Notes under the pieces: generated by a model | What the model saw: only the letters and a program-made list of their open reading frames with translations | What the model was told of the DNA's origin: nothing | Databases searched by the model: none | Position numbers and translations under genes: made by a program | From: Dehalococcoidia bacterium | Lineage (GTDB): Bacteria > Chloroflexota > Dehalococcoidia > SM23-28-2 > RBG-16-64-32 | Length of the DNA stretch: 21,190 nt | Assembly (NCBI GenBank): GCA_030690405.1 | Contig: JAUYGU010000021.1 | Coordinates: 1-21,190, forward strand | Reading direction: 5' to 3' | In this document: piece by piece, positions 7,919-16,138 of the stretch | Layout of the letters: every line of letters starts with the position of its first letter | Position numbering within the stretch: position 1 is the stretch's first letter

Positions 7919-10243
7919 CTAAGACCCGGCGCCGGCGATCGGCGTCGGCGCGGCCGCCTTTGTGGCGCTCTCCGCCTCCAGGACGCCCTCCGCGCGGGCG
8001 ATGATCTCCCGCGTCTTGTCGATCACGTCCGGGTTCACGGAGATCGACGTGATCCCCCAGGCCACCAGCTTCTGCGTCAGCTCCGGGTAGTCGCTGGGGG
8101 CCTGGCCGCAGATGGAGCAGGTGACGCCCCGCTCCCTGGCCGTGCGCACCAGCCGCTCCAGCGCGATCATCACCGCCTCGTTCCGCTCGTCGAACTCCGC
8201 CTCGAACTTGGCGTTGTCGCGGTCGATCCCCAGGATGAGCTGCGTCAGGTCGTTCGAGCCGATGCTGATGCCATCGATGCCAACGTCGATGAACCGCTCG
8301 AGGAGAAAGACGTTGGACGGCACCTCGGCCATCATCCAGAGCTTGAAGCTATCGGAGCGCTGGAGGCCTTCGCGCTCCAACACCGCCTTGACCTCGGCCA
8401 GCTCCTCCGGCGTGCGCACGAAGGGGATCATCACCCAGAGGTTCGGGTACTCCTTGCGCACCCGCTTAATCGCCTCGATCTCCATCTTGAACGACTCTTC
8501 GTCGCGGACGTAGCGGGAGGCGCCGCGGAAGCCGATCATCGGGTTCTCCTCGACGGGCTCGTACTTCTCGCCGCCCTTGAGGTTGCGGTACTCGTTCGTC
8601 TTGAAGTCCGTGGTGCGGTAGACGACCGGCCGCGGGTGGAACGCCGCGGCGAAGGAGCGGAGGCCGGCAGCCAGCTTCTGGATGAACTCCTCGGCCCGCC
8701 CCTCTTCGAGGACCAGGCGCGGGTGCTCGCCTATCTGAGCGACGATGAACTCCGCTCGCAGGAGGCCGACGCCGTCCACGTTCAGCTTCGCCACGCGGTC
8801 CGCCAGTTCCGGCTCCGCCAGGTTCACGTAGACCCTGGTGCGGGTCTTGATGTGCGAGGCTACCGCCCGGTGCTTCTTCTCCTCTTCCGCCCAGGCCAGG
8901 CGGACCTCCGCGCGGCCCTCGTAGACGCGGCCGCGGGAGCCGTCCACGGTGATGAGTTGGCCGGTCGTGAGGAGCTGCGTGGCGTTCTCGGTGCCGACGA
9001 CGCAGGGGATGCCCAGCTCGCGGGAGACGATGGCCGCGTGGGCGGTGCGGCCGCCCTTATCGGTGACGATGGCGGTGGCGCGCTTCATGGCGGGCACGTA
9101 GTCCGGCGTCGTCATCTCCGCCACGAGGATGTCGCCATCGACCACCTTGTCGATCTCCGAGGGGCTGAGGACGATCTTCACGTCGCCGGCGGCGACGCCG
9201 GGGCTCGCCGGGGAGCCCTCGAGGAGGATGGGCGCCCTCTCCGCGGCCAGACCGGCGGTTCTCCCCGCGGCGGTAGGCTCGTGGGTGACGGTCACGGGCC
9301 GCGCCTGCACGACGTACAGCTCGCCGTTCTCCTCCGCCCACTCGATGTCCTGCGGTCCGCCGTAGTGCTCCTCCACCCGCTTGCCGATCTCCGCCATAGC
9401 CACTATCTCCGCGTCGGAGAGCTTCTGGAGCTTGACGTCGTCCTTGGGTACGTCCGTCCAGGCGTTGTTCTCCTCTCCGAACGCCGTGGACTCGGCGTTG
9501 CGGGTGAACTGCTTCTCCTGGCGTTTTACTGTCTTCTCGAGGACGTTCAGCGACGCCTTGTCCAGAACGTACAAGTCGGGCGTCAACGCGCCCGACACGA
9601 TCGCCTCGCCGAGGCCGTAGATGGCCTCGATTACAATCTTGGTTCTGTCACCGCTTACCGGTTCCAGGGTGAACATCACGCCGGAGCGGCGGGACTGGAC
9701 CATTCGCTGTACCGGCACAGCGATGCCGACCTTCAGGTGGTCGAAGCCGGCGTTGGCGCGGTAGAAGATCGCCCGCGCCTCGAACAGGGAGGCCCAGCAC
9801 GCCTGCAGCGCGCTGACGACGTTCTCCTCGCCCACCACGTTAAGGAATGTGCTCTGCTGGCCGGCGAACGATGCCTCCGCCAGGTCCTCCGCCGTGCCCG
9901 AGCTGCGCACGGCGACCGGCCCTCCGCCCATCTCGCGGTAGGCGCGGCGGACTTCGGCGGCAACGTCGCCGGGCATCTCGGCTGAGGTGATCAGCGCCTT
10001 GATCTGCTCCGAGGTGGCCTGGAGCTTGGCGCTGTCGTTGGGGTCAAGGCCGGAGAGGAGCGCTTCGATCTGCGGCTCCAGCGCGGACTCCTTCAGGAAG
10101 TGGAAGTAAGAGTGCGAGGTGACGATGAAGCCCGGCGGCACGGGGATGCCGGCCTTGGTGAGCTCGCCCAGGTTGGCCCCCTTGCCACCGGCGAGCCCGA
10201 CGTCGTCCTTGTCCACTTCCCGGAACCACACCACACGCTTCAT
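7919..10243 (-). CDS. ppsA: Phosphoenolpyruvate synthase (pyruvate, water dikinase)
   Basis: Converts pyruvate and ATP to phosphoenolpyruvate, AMP and phosphate, the entry step of gluconeogenesis from pyruvate. Complete at 774 aa (E. coli PpsA is 792). The ATP-grasp domain opens with VGLAGGKGANLGE (15-27) and contains VAVRSSGTAEDL (110-121) and the MFTLEPVSGDR segment (190-200). The swivelling phosphohistidine domain has KGGRTAHAAIVSRELGIPCV with catalytic H402. The C-terminal PEP-binding barrel contains EFDERNEAV, SIGSNDLTQLILGIDRD (660-676) and CSICGQAPSDYPE (709-721), where C712 corresponds to the catalytic cysteine. The last 15 residues are Ala/Pro-rich and variable. The start is supported by AGGAGGA 9 nt upstream. 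The gene has its own promoter and stands alone. The short N-terminal layout fits PpsA rather than pyruvate phosphate dikinase, which is about 870 aa. Confidence 0.96.
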   Translation of the reverse strand: MKRVVWFREVDKDDVGLAGGKGANLGELTKAGIPVPPGFIVTSHSYFHFLKESALEPQIEALLSGLDPNDSAKLQATSEQIKALITSAEMPGDVAAEVRRAYREMGGGPVAVRSSGTAEDLAEASFAGQQSTFLNVVGEENVVSALQACWASLFEARAIFYRANAGFDHLKVGIAVPVQRMVQSRRSGVMFTLEPVSGDRTKIVIEAIYGLGEAIVSGALTPDLYVLDKASLNVLEKTVKRQEKQFTRNAESTAFGEENNAWTDVPKDDVKLQKLSDAEIVAMAEIGKRVEEHYGGPQDIEWAEENGELYVVQARPVTVTHEPTAAGRTAGLAAERAPILLEGSPASPGVAAGDVKIVLSPSEIDKVVDGDILVAEMTTPDYVPAMKRATAIVTDKGGRTAHAAIVSRELGIPCVVGTENATQLLTTGQLITVDGSRGRVYEGRAEVRLAWAEEEKKHRAVASHIKTRTRVYVNLAEPELADRVAKLNVDGVGLLRAEFIVAQIGEHPRLVLEEGRAEEFIQKLAAGLRSFAAAFHPRPVVYRTTDFKTNEYRNLKGGEKYEPVEENPMIGFRGASRYVRDEESFKMEIEAIKRVRKEYPNLWVMIPFVRTPEELAEVKAVLEREGLQRSDSFKLWMMAEVPSNVFLLERFIDVGIDGISIGSNDLTQLILGIDRDNAKFEAEFDERNEAVMIALERLVRTARERGVTCSICGQAPSDYPELTQKLVAWGITSISVNPDVIDKTREIIARAEGVLEAESATKAAAPTPIAGAGS

Positions 10244-10306
10244 AGCCTGCGTTCCTCCTGTCGACTCCTCGGTGGGGAGGCTGTCCTGAGGGCGGTTAAC
10301 AGGCCA

Positions 10307-10335
10307 ATTATAAGGGCGGGGTCAATATTTGTCCA
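10307..10335 (-). promoter_or_regulatory. Promoter of the PEP synthase gene
   Basis: TGGACA (10335-10330) and TATAAT (10312-10307) on the minus strand are separated by exactly 17 bp, matching 5/6 and 6/6 of the sigma-70 consensus. The predicted +1 gives a leader of about 57 nt that carries the strong Shine-Dalgarno before the ATG at 10243. Confidence 0.65.
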
Positions 10336-10415
10336 CCGAATCGAAGTGGCTCGCACCAATAGGCGCAAGCTATGGCTATAATCTGTTTTCCGTATCTGGG
10401 AGGCGCTCGCCGGCG

Positions 10416-12260
10416 CTATTCCACGGTGACCGTCTTGGCCAGGTTCCGCGGCTGGTCCACGTCGCAGCCGCGCCGCACGGCGATGTGGTAGGCGAAGAGC
10501 TGGAGGGGGATAGTGGTGAAGATCGGCGATAGCAGAGGCGCCGCCTCAGGCACGTAGATCACGTGGTCCGCCTTGGCCGCTATCTCCTCGTCCCCCTCCG
10601 ATGCCAGCGCGATGACCGTGCCCTCGCGCGCCTTCACCTGCTCGATGTTGCTCATCATCTTGTCGTACATCTCGTCCTTGAGGGCGAGGGCGATGACGGG
10701 CATCTCCCGGTCGATGAGGGCGATGGGCCCGTGCTTCATCTCGCCCGCGGGGTACCCCTCCGCGTGGATGTAGCTGATCTCCTTCAGCTTGAGCGCACCC
10801 TCCATCGCCACGGGGTACTGGATGCCCCTGGCCAGGTAGAGGAAGTTGTTGTGGCGGTAGAACTGGTGGGCCAGCCGCTCGAACTCCGGCTCCCGCTTCG
10901 TGATCTCGCCCGCCAGGTACGGCACCCGCGCCAGCGGCTCCAGCAGGCCGCCCATCCGCTCCCGGTCGATGACGCCGCGGGCCTGTCCCAGGTGGCAGGC
11001 GAGCAGGTAGAGGGCGCTGACGGAGGCGGTGAAGGTCTTCGTGCTGCAGACGCCGATCTCCAGGCCGCAGCGTGTGTAGACGACACCATCGGCGACGCGT
11101 GTGGCCTGGCTGCCGACTACGTTGCAGATGGTGATCTGGGTCGCTCCGTGCTGCTTCGCCTCGTCCATAGCCGCCAGCGTGTCCACGGTCTCTCCCGACT
11201 GGCCGACGGAGATGACCAGCGTGTCGGGCCCGATGATCGGCGAACGGTAGCGGTACTCGGAAGCGTTGTCCACCTCAGCCGGTATCCCGGCGATCCGCTC
11301 GATGTAGTGGCGGCCGATCATCGCCGCGTGGAGGCTTGTGCCCATGCCCACCAGGACCACCCGCTGGATGTCCGCCAGGCGCTTCTGGCTCAGCGGGACG
11401 TCCTCCAGCAGGACGGCCGGGGGATCGAACCGGGCGCGGCCGCGGATCGTGTCCAGGATGGACTCCGGCTGCTCCATGATCTCCTTGAGCATGAAGTGCT
11501 TGTAGTTCCCCTTGGCGGCGGAGACCGGGTCGTAGGGGACCTCCTGCGATGCCTTCTCCATCGGCCGGCCTTCGCGGTCCCAGTAGGAGACGCCGGCGGC
11601 GGTGATCCGCGCCACCTCGCGGTCCTCCAGGAAGCCGACGCGGCGCGTGTGTGGGAGGAGGGCGGGCAGGTCGCTGGCCAGGAAGTTCTCTCCGCCGCCG
11701 TAGCCGACCACGACGCCGCCGGCGTTGCCCACCCGCGCCGCCACCAGCGTCCCCGGCTCCGCGCGGCTCATCGCGACGATCGCGTGGGCGCCTTCCAGCC
11801 GGCCGATGGTCTTGCGGAGCGCGCCCACCAGGTTGTTACCCTCGCGCAGGTAGTGCTCCAGCAGGTGCGGGAGCACCTCGGTGTCTGTCTCGGACGCGAA
11901 CTTGTGGCCGGAGGCCGCCAGTTCGGCCTTCAGCGCCAGGTAGTTCTCCACGATACCGTTGTGGATGACCACGATGTCGCCGGTGCAATCGGCGTGGGGG
12001 TGGGCGTTGGCATCGCTGGGCTTGCCGTGGGTGGCCCATCGCGTGTGGCCGATCCCCTCGTGGCCGTTGGGCCAGCGGTCGGCGATGGAGCTGGCCAGGG
12101 TCTCCAGCTTGCCGGCACGCTTGTGGATGGAGAGGCCACCGTTCTCCTCAAGGACGGCGATCCCCGCGCTATCGTAGCCGCGGTACTCCAGCCGTCTCAA
12201 TCCGTCGATGAGGATCGGGCCCGCGGGGCGGGAACCCACGTATCCCATGATTCCACACAT
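10416..12260 (-). CDS. glmS: Glutamine-fructose-6-phosphate aminotransferase (isomerising)
   Basis: Makes glucosamine-6-phosphate from fructose-6-phosphate and glutamine, the first step to UDP-GlcNAc for cell-wall and glycan synthesis. Complete at 614 aa, the family's usual length. The N-terminal glutaminase begins MCGIMGYVG with catalytic C2 and contains GHTRWATHG (71-79) and IHNGIVENY (99-107). Two SIS sugar-isomerase domains follow, with VGQSGETVDTLAAM (352-365), the CSTKTFTA segment (405-412) and YPAGEMKHGPIALID. The C-terminus DQPRNLAKTVTVE is canonical and carries the catalytic lysine. An AAAGGGGG ribosome site lies about 8 nt before the ATG. The gene is 77 bp downstream of ispH with a hairpin between them, so it may be transcribed separately. 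No glmS-ribozyme-like leader can fit in that gap. Confidence 0.97.
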   Translation of the reverse strand: MCGIMGYVGSRPAGPILIDGLRRLEYRGYDSAGIAVLEENGGLSIHKRAGKLETLASSIADRWPNGHEGIGHTRWATHGKPSDANAHPHADCTGDIVVIHNGIVENYLALKAELAASGHKFASETDTEVLPHLLEHYLREGNNLVGALRKTIGRLEGAHAIVAMSRAEPGTLVAARVGNAGGVVVGYGGGENFLASDLPALLPHTRRVGFLEDREVARITAAGVSYWDREGRPMEKASQEVPYDPVSAAKGNYKHFMLKEIMEQPESILDTIRGRARFDPPAVLLEDVPLSQKRLADIQRVVLVGMGTSLHAAMIGRHYIERIAGIPAEVDNASEYRYRSPIIGPDTLVISVGQSGETVDTLAAMDEAKQHGATQITICNVVGSQATRVADGVVYTRCGLEIGVCSTKTFTASVSALYLLACHLGQARGVIDRERMGGLLEPLARVPYLAGEITKREPEFERLAHQFYRHNNFLYLARGIQYPVAMEGALKLKEISYIHAEGYPAGEMKHGPIALIDREMPVIALALKDEMYDKMMSNIEQVKAREGTVIALASEGDEEIAAKADHVIYVPEAAPLLSPIFTTIPLQLFAYHIAVRRGCDVDQPRNLAKTVTVE

Positions 12261-12304
12261 AGGCGATGCCCCCTTTGTGTCGGACGTTCTTTACAGAGTA
12301 ACGC

Positions 12305-12335
12305 CCGCCGAGGGCTTCGGTTATGCCCTCGGCGG
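12305..12335 (-). terminator. Hairpin after ispH, probable terminator or processing site
   Basis: A perfect 11-bp stem, CCGCCGAGGGC/GCCCTCGGCGG with a 9-nt loop, begins 2 nt after the ispH stop codon. The following bases on the minus strand (GCGTTACTCTG) lack a strong U-tract, so it is not a textbook intrinsic terminator. It may be an attenuator or a stabilising 3' end of the cmk-plsC-ispH mRNA. Confidence 0.55.
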
Positions 12336-12337
12336 AA

Positions 12338-13210
12338 TCATCCGCGGCTGGCGGCGCCCTCCATCTCCGCGCCCAGACGCTGGACCTGCCGGACTACGGC
12401 CTCTACGGCGGAATCCGGGGTCGAGGCGCCCGCCGTCACGCCCACACTCTTGCAACCCTTGAGCCACTCCGCCTTCAGCTCGTCCGGGCCCTCTACGTGG
12501 TAGGCGACGCTGCCTTCCTCCTTGCAGACGTCCAGCAGATGCCTTGTGTTGGCGCTGCTGCGCCCGCCGACGACGAGCACGAGGTCCACCTCCTGGGCCA
12601 GCTCGCGAGCGGCCGCCTGCTGGCTTGACGTAACATCACAGAGCGTGTTGATCACCCTCAGCTCTCCGATCCGGCCGACGTGCTCCTGCATGAGCCGGGA
12701 GACGAACTCCGCGAACCGCTCCGGGCTCTGGGTGGTCTGGGAGATCACCGCCAGGCGGGACGGCAGCTCCGCCGGCAGCGGGTCGCCGTCCTGGATGGCG
12801 ATGGCGTTGGCGCCCGCCCAGGCGAGCACTCCCTTCACCTCGCGGTGATTCGGGTCGCCGAAGATGATCAGCGTGAAGCCGGCCTCCGCCATCTTCTTCG
12901 CCCAGCGCTGGGAGCGGGTGACGATCGGGCAGGTCGTGTCGATCACCTCATTGCCCCGCGACCGGGCATCCTCCAGCACCTCCGGTCCTACGCCGTGGGC
13001 GGTGATCGCCACCGGTAGGGAATCGCCCTCCGAAAGGCCGCCCGCGGTGCGGACTCCCCGGTTCTCGAGCTCGCGCACCACCTGGGGGTTGTGCACGATG
13101 GGCCCGAGGCTGATGATCTCGCCCTTTTCGTCGGCCGCCTTCTCCATGATGTCGATGGCGCGCCGCACGCCCCAGCAGAACCCCATGTCTCTCGCGAGTA
13201 GTATCTCCAC
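12338..13210 (-). CDS. ispH: 4-hydroxy-3-methylbut-2-enyl diphosphate reductase
   Basis: Last enzyme of the non-mevalonate (MEP) isoprenoid pathway: it reduces HMBPP to IPP and DMAPP using a [4Fe-4S] cluster. Complete at 290 aa. The three cluster cysteines are C12 (GFCWGVRRAI), C94 (DTTCPIVTRS) and C191 (NTLCDVTSSQQ). Substrate-site residues H40 (IVHNPQVV), H72 (TAHGVGP), H122 and E124 (PNHREVKG) are present, as is GGRSSANTRHL near the end. The start is GTG, with an AAGGGGGGAG Shine-Dalgarno 10 nt upstream inside the 3' end of plsC. The gap to plsC is 2 bp, so this is the third gene of the cmk-plsC-ispH operon, an arrangement also known from Firmicutes. It shows that this organism makes isoprenoids by the MEP route. 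Confidence 0.96.
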   Translation of the reverse strand: MEILLARDMGFCWGVRRAIDIMEKAADEKGEIISLGPIVHNPQVVRELENRGVRTAGGLSEGDSLPVAITAHGVGPEVLEDARSRGNEVIDTTCPIVTRSQRWAKKMAEAGFTLIIFGDPNHREVKGVLAWAGANAIAIQDGDPLPAELPSRLAVISQTTQSPERFAEFVSRLMQEHVGRIGELRVINTLCDVTSSQQAAARELAQEVDLVLVVGGRSSANTRHLLDVCKEEGSVAYHVEGPDELKAEWLKGCKSVGVTAGASTPDSAVEAVVRQVQRLGAEMEGAASRG

Positions 13211-13212
13211 CG

Positions 13213-13899
13213 CTACCGTGCTCCCCCCTTCATCTCCATCGCCCGTGGCTGTTCCATCGCGTATATGCCGCGGTACCGCTCCGGCAACATCTCCGCGATT
13301 CGTCGCATGATGGTGTCGGTCCCCTCTTCCACCGCCTCCTTGGTAAGCCGCTCCGGCCGCGGAAGCAGGAACGGCTCTCCGAACCTGACGTGGACCGTCG
13401 TGCGCTGGAAAAACGCGCGCGGAAGCTTCACACCCTCGGTCCCCCAGATCGCCACCGGCTGGACCGGCGTGTTCGTGCGCATGGCCAGGAGCGCCGTGCC
13501 GGGCTCGCCGCGGCCCAGCCCCGACTCGCCGCTGCGGGTGCCCTCAGGGAACATGCCCAGCATCAGCCCGCGCCCGAGCGCCTCTTCGGACCGGCGCAGC
13601 GCCCTCAGGTCCGCCCGAAAGCGCCGCACGGGGATGCACCCGAACAGGTGATACAGGAACCCGAACACGGGTATGTCGAACAGCTCCTGCTTGCCCATCC
13701 AGACGATCCGCCGTGGCATCAGGGCGGTGAGGATGGGCGGGTCCGCCAGGTTCAGGTGATTGCCGGCGAGGACCAGGGCGCCCCTGCGGGGGAGGCGCCC
13801 CATCCCCTGGACGTCACGCTGTATTACGAGCAGCACGATGAGTCGTATCCAGGTGAGCACGTTCAGCCAGTAGTAGACGGCGTGGAACAGGTTCCTCAC
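13213..13899 (-). CDS. plsC: 1-acyl-sn-glycerol-3-phosphate acyltransferase (PlsC family)
   Basis: Transfers an acyl chain to lysophosphatidic acid at the membrane, giving phosphatidic acid for phospholipid synthesis. It is 228 aa. An N-terminal hydrophobic helix (about 5-27) would associate with the membrane. The acyltransferase box is NHLNLAD (H48-x4-D53), followed by GFLYHLFGCIPVRR (80-93) and the substrate-binding FPEGTRSG (117-124). PVQPVAIWGTEG corresponds to the last conserved block. The start is GTG, whose bases overlap the cmk stop (GTGA), so translation is coupled. The sequence supports the PlsC superfamily strongly. The exact acyl acceptor is inferred from family and operon context. 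Confidence 0.92.
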   Translation of the reverse strand: MRNLFHAVYYWLNVLTWIRLIVLLVIQRDVQGMGRLPRRGALVLAGNHLNLADPPILTALMPRRIVWMGKQELFDIPVFGFLYHLFGCIPVRRFRADLRALRRSEEALGRGLMLGMFPEGTRSGESGLGRGEPGTALLAMRTNTPVQPVAIWGTEGVKLPRAFFQRTTVHVRFGEPFLLPRPERLTKEAVEEGTDTIMRRIAEMLPERYRGIYAMEQPRAMEMKGGAR

Positions 13900-14636
13900 G
13901 ACGAACCCTCAATAAGCTCCGCCAGCCGCTGGACGACCTCCTCCAGCGTGAGGCCGTCCGTGTCGATAGCGACGGCGTCTTCGGAGGGACGGAGCGGTGA
14001 GACTGAGCGCTCGGAGTCTATTCGGTCGCGCCGGCTGAGGTCGTGCAGGACGTCCTCCTCGTTGAGGTCCATCCCTATGGCGGACAGCTCCGCGTATCGC
14101 CGCCGGGCCCGCTCATCGACCGAGGCGTCCAGGTATACCTTCAGGTCGGCTTCGGGCAGGACCACGGTGCCGATATCGCGACCGGCCATCACAACGGAGT
14201 TGCGGCCGGCCAGATCGCGCTGCACCTTCACCAGCGCCTCTCGGACACCCGCCACCCGCGATACGAGGGACACCGCCGCCTCAACCTCCGGCTGTCGCAG
14301 GAATCGTGTGACGTCTTCCCCATCGACGAAGATAGTGCACGGCTCAATGCTGCCCGTGGTCGGGGGACCTACGTCGATGCTGAGGGAGGCCGCCAGGTCG
14401 CTAAGTGCGTCATCGTCGCTGAGGTCGACGCCACGGTGCAGCGCCGTCCAGGTCATCGCCCGGTAGATAGCGCCCGTGTCCAGGAACGGGTAGCCGAGGC
14501 GAGCCGCGATCAAGCGGCCGACGGTGCTCTTACCGGCCGCCGCCGGACCGTCTATGGCGATGACCCGGGGTATTCCCTCTCTTTGCCGCGAGTCCTTCGC
14601 CTGTGTGGACTTGGCTGCGGCGGTCGCCTCACTCAC
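13896..14636 (-). CDS. cmk: (d)CMP kinase
   Basis: Phosphorylates CMP and dCMP to the diphosphates with ATP, for pyrimidine nucleotide recycling and lipid precursors. It is 246 aa, slightly longer than the usual 220-230 because of a hydrophilic N-terminal tail of about 23 residues. The P-loop is GPAAAGKST (30-38), followed by YPFLDTGAIYRAMTW (49-63), the VMAGRDIGTVVLPEADLKVY block and the basic lid RARRRYAEL. The start is GTG at 14636; a TATAAT box ends 7 nt upstream, so the mRNA is probably leaderless. It is the first gene of the cmk-plsC-ispH operon, overlapping plsC by 4 bp. The tail has no close alternative ATG, and the leaderless promoter supports the start used. Confidence 0.95.
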   Translation of the reverse strand: MSEATAAAKSTQAKDSRQREGIPRVIAIDGPAAAGKSTVGRLIAARLGYPFLDTGAIYRAMTWTALHRGVDLSDDDALSDLAASLSIDVGPPTTGSIEPCTIFVDGEDVTRFLRQPEVEAAVSLVSRVAGVREALVKVQRDLAGRNSVVMAGRDIGTVVLPEADLKVYLDASVDERARRRYAELSAIGMDLNEEDVLHDLSRRDRIDSERSVSPLRPSEDAVAIDTDGLTLEEVVQRLAELIEGSS

Positions 14637-14643
14637 GATATTG

Positions 14644-14673
14644 ATTATAGGTGACGCCTGTTTCCCCCAGCAA
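14644..14673 (-). promoter_or_regulatory. Promoter of cmk-plsC-ispH (leaderless)
   Basis: Minus-strand TTGCTG (14673-14668), an 18-bp spacer, then a perfect TATAAT (14649-14644) ending 7 nt before the cmk GTG. +1 would fall on or one base before the start codon. The TATAAT box contains the TAA stop of the upstream carbohydrate-binding protein gene, so both features share bases. Confidence 0.6.
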
Positions 14674-16138
14674 GGCGGGACCGCCAGGCGTGAGCGGCCA
14701 TGAGGACCAGGCCGGCGGCGGGGATGCCCAGCGCCAGGAGCACCGGCCAGAGCGGGCGGCCGCCGCTGGCCGCTGCCAGCGCGTCCTCAACTCGCGGCTC
14801 CCTTACGTTGGCCAGCGGCGACGGCCCGGCTAGCCTTCCCGCGACCTCCTGCCGGGCTGAGGCGACGCCGGGGCTGCGCGGCCCGCCTGCACCGCCGGTT
14901 CCCCCCTCGCTCGCCGACAGAGCGCTGCCGCCGGACGGCGGGCCCGTCTCCTGGAACGAGACGTCATCGAAGTAGACCGTCGCGGCAGCGCCGGAGAGCG
15001 GCCGGAGCAGCAGGCGCAGCCGGGCGGAGCGGGCTTCCGCGGGCGCCTGCACGGCCTCGGTGTCCAGCGTCACGAACCGCGGAGAGTCCGCCGTCAGCGG
15101 CTGCGAGTCGGCGGTGCTGAGCTGGCCGCCGCTGCCGTCGGCGCTGGCGTACCAGGAGACCCGCAGCAGCGCCTCCCGCAGGGCGGCGTCGTGCTTGAGC
15201 GCCATCGCCCGCAGCCGGTAGTGCGAGCCGCCCCGCACGATGACGGTCTGGAACAGCCACTTAGTGGACTCCGTGCGGCTGGTCAGGGCGCCCGCGCGGC
15301 CGCCTTCGGAATGGACGGCGCTGGTAGCGGCCATTTCGCCGCCCACCTTGTGCCAGCCGTAGGGCGTGCCGTCCCCGCGCAGCTCCTCGAAGCCGCCGTT
15401 CACCAGCGACGGAAAGAAGGCTGGCTCGGCGGCGGCGCCCGGTGTCGGTGTGGCGCCAGGAGGAGGCCGGGGCGTTGGTGATGGCACGGGTGTAGCCCGC
15501 GGTGTGGGTGTGGGGGTCGGGGTGGGCGTGGGATCTAACGGTGGCGGCCCCTCAAACGAGAGGTCGTCCATGTATACCTTGAACGGCCCACAGGGAACCA
15601 ACACACTCGGCCCACAAGGTTGGACGAAGACAGTCAGCCATGCCTTGCGAGCTTGTGGTGGCGATACTTGCGGCCCCGTGCTAACGAAGCGGAAGGAACT
15701 ATCTAAGCCCCTCAACCACGGGGAAGGAGGGACCGACACCTGCTCGCCCCTGTCATCAAACCAGCGAATTTGTAGAAACACGTAGTCTACCACCGGATCG
15801 TCTAATAGAACCCAGCCGCTAAACTGGTACGTTTGCCCAGGGGCTACGTCGACCCACTGATAAACCAACTGGCTTTGCGGCGAGTCACCGGCAAGCCGTC
15901 CGCTGGCTATGCCCCCGTGCACCGGCGAGCCCACCGTCGTGAGTTCACCGTCAGGTGCGGCCCACCCCGTTGTTCCCGCTTCGAAGCCACCGTTGATGGG
16001 CAGCTCCCCCGCCGCGGGCGATGCGTGACCGCGCGCGGCCGTGAGGCCGCCGAAGATAAGGGCTGCGCCGAGCCCGGCCAGGAGCAAAGCTGTACGTGGC
16101 AAGTGGGGCGCGCGGAATTGGGTGGGGCCCACGCCCAT
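14645..16138 (-). CDS. Secreted, membrane-anchored protein with two carbohydrate-binding-like modules
   Basis: Predicted extracytoplasmic protein, 497 aa from this ATG. A signal peptide (hydrophobic 16-35, possible cleavage after GHA39) is followed by two similar beta-rich modules. Module 1 (about 45-196) opens with INGGFEAGTTGW and ends VYMDDLSFEG; module 2 (about 245-398) opens with LVNGGFEELRGDG and ends VYFDDVSFQETG. This NGGFE...DD(L/V)SF frame is typical of CenC/CBM4_9-like jelly-roll folds. A Thr/Pro linker (203-234, repeated PT) separates them. A C-terminal transmembrane helix (about 463-481) with an Arg-rich tail anchors it. No catalytic domain is present, so glycan or surface binding is inferred. 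Module 1 is markedly lower in GC than module 2. The open frame extends up to 16393, but that part lies over the deacetylase remnant and is implausible. A promoter -10 overlaps this ATG, so the true start may be GTG 16132 or slightly downstream. Confidence 0.75.
   Translation of the reverse strand: MGVGPTQFRAPHLPRTALLLAGLGAALIFGGLTAARGHASPAAGELPINGGFEAGTTGWAAPDGELTTVGSPVHGGIASGRLAGDSPQSQLVYQWVDVAPGQTYQFSGWVLLDDPVVDYVFLQIRWFDDRGEQVSVPPSPWLRGLDSSFRFVSTGPQVSPPQARKAWLTVFVQPCGPSVLVPCGPFKVYMDDLSFEGPPPLDPTPTPTPTPTPRATPVPSPTPRPPPGATPTPGAAAEPAFFPSLVNGGFEELRGDGTPYGWHKVGGEMAATSAVHSEGGRAGALTSRTESTKWLFQTVIVRGGSHYRLRAMALKHDAALREALLRVSWYASADGSGGQLSTADSQPLTADSPRFVTLDTEAVQAPAEARSARLRLLLRPLSGAAATVYFDDVSFQETGPPSGGSALSASEGGTGGAGGPRSPGVASARQEVAGRLAGPSPLANVREPRVEDALAAASGGRPLWPVLLALGIPAAGLVLMAAHAWRSRLAGGNRRHL

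Noticed and set aside
10377..10382. Plus-strand TATAAT between the glmS and PEP synthase genes
   Set aside because: No -35 at a suitable distance and no plus-strand gene follows.
10563..12503. Very long plus-strand open frame opposite glmS, and similar long plus-strand frames elsewhere
   Set aside because: These mirror the minus-strand genes' codon bias in high-GC DNA, have shadow composition and no family motifs.
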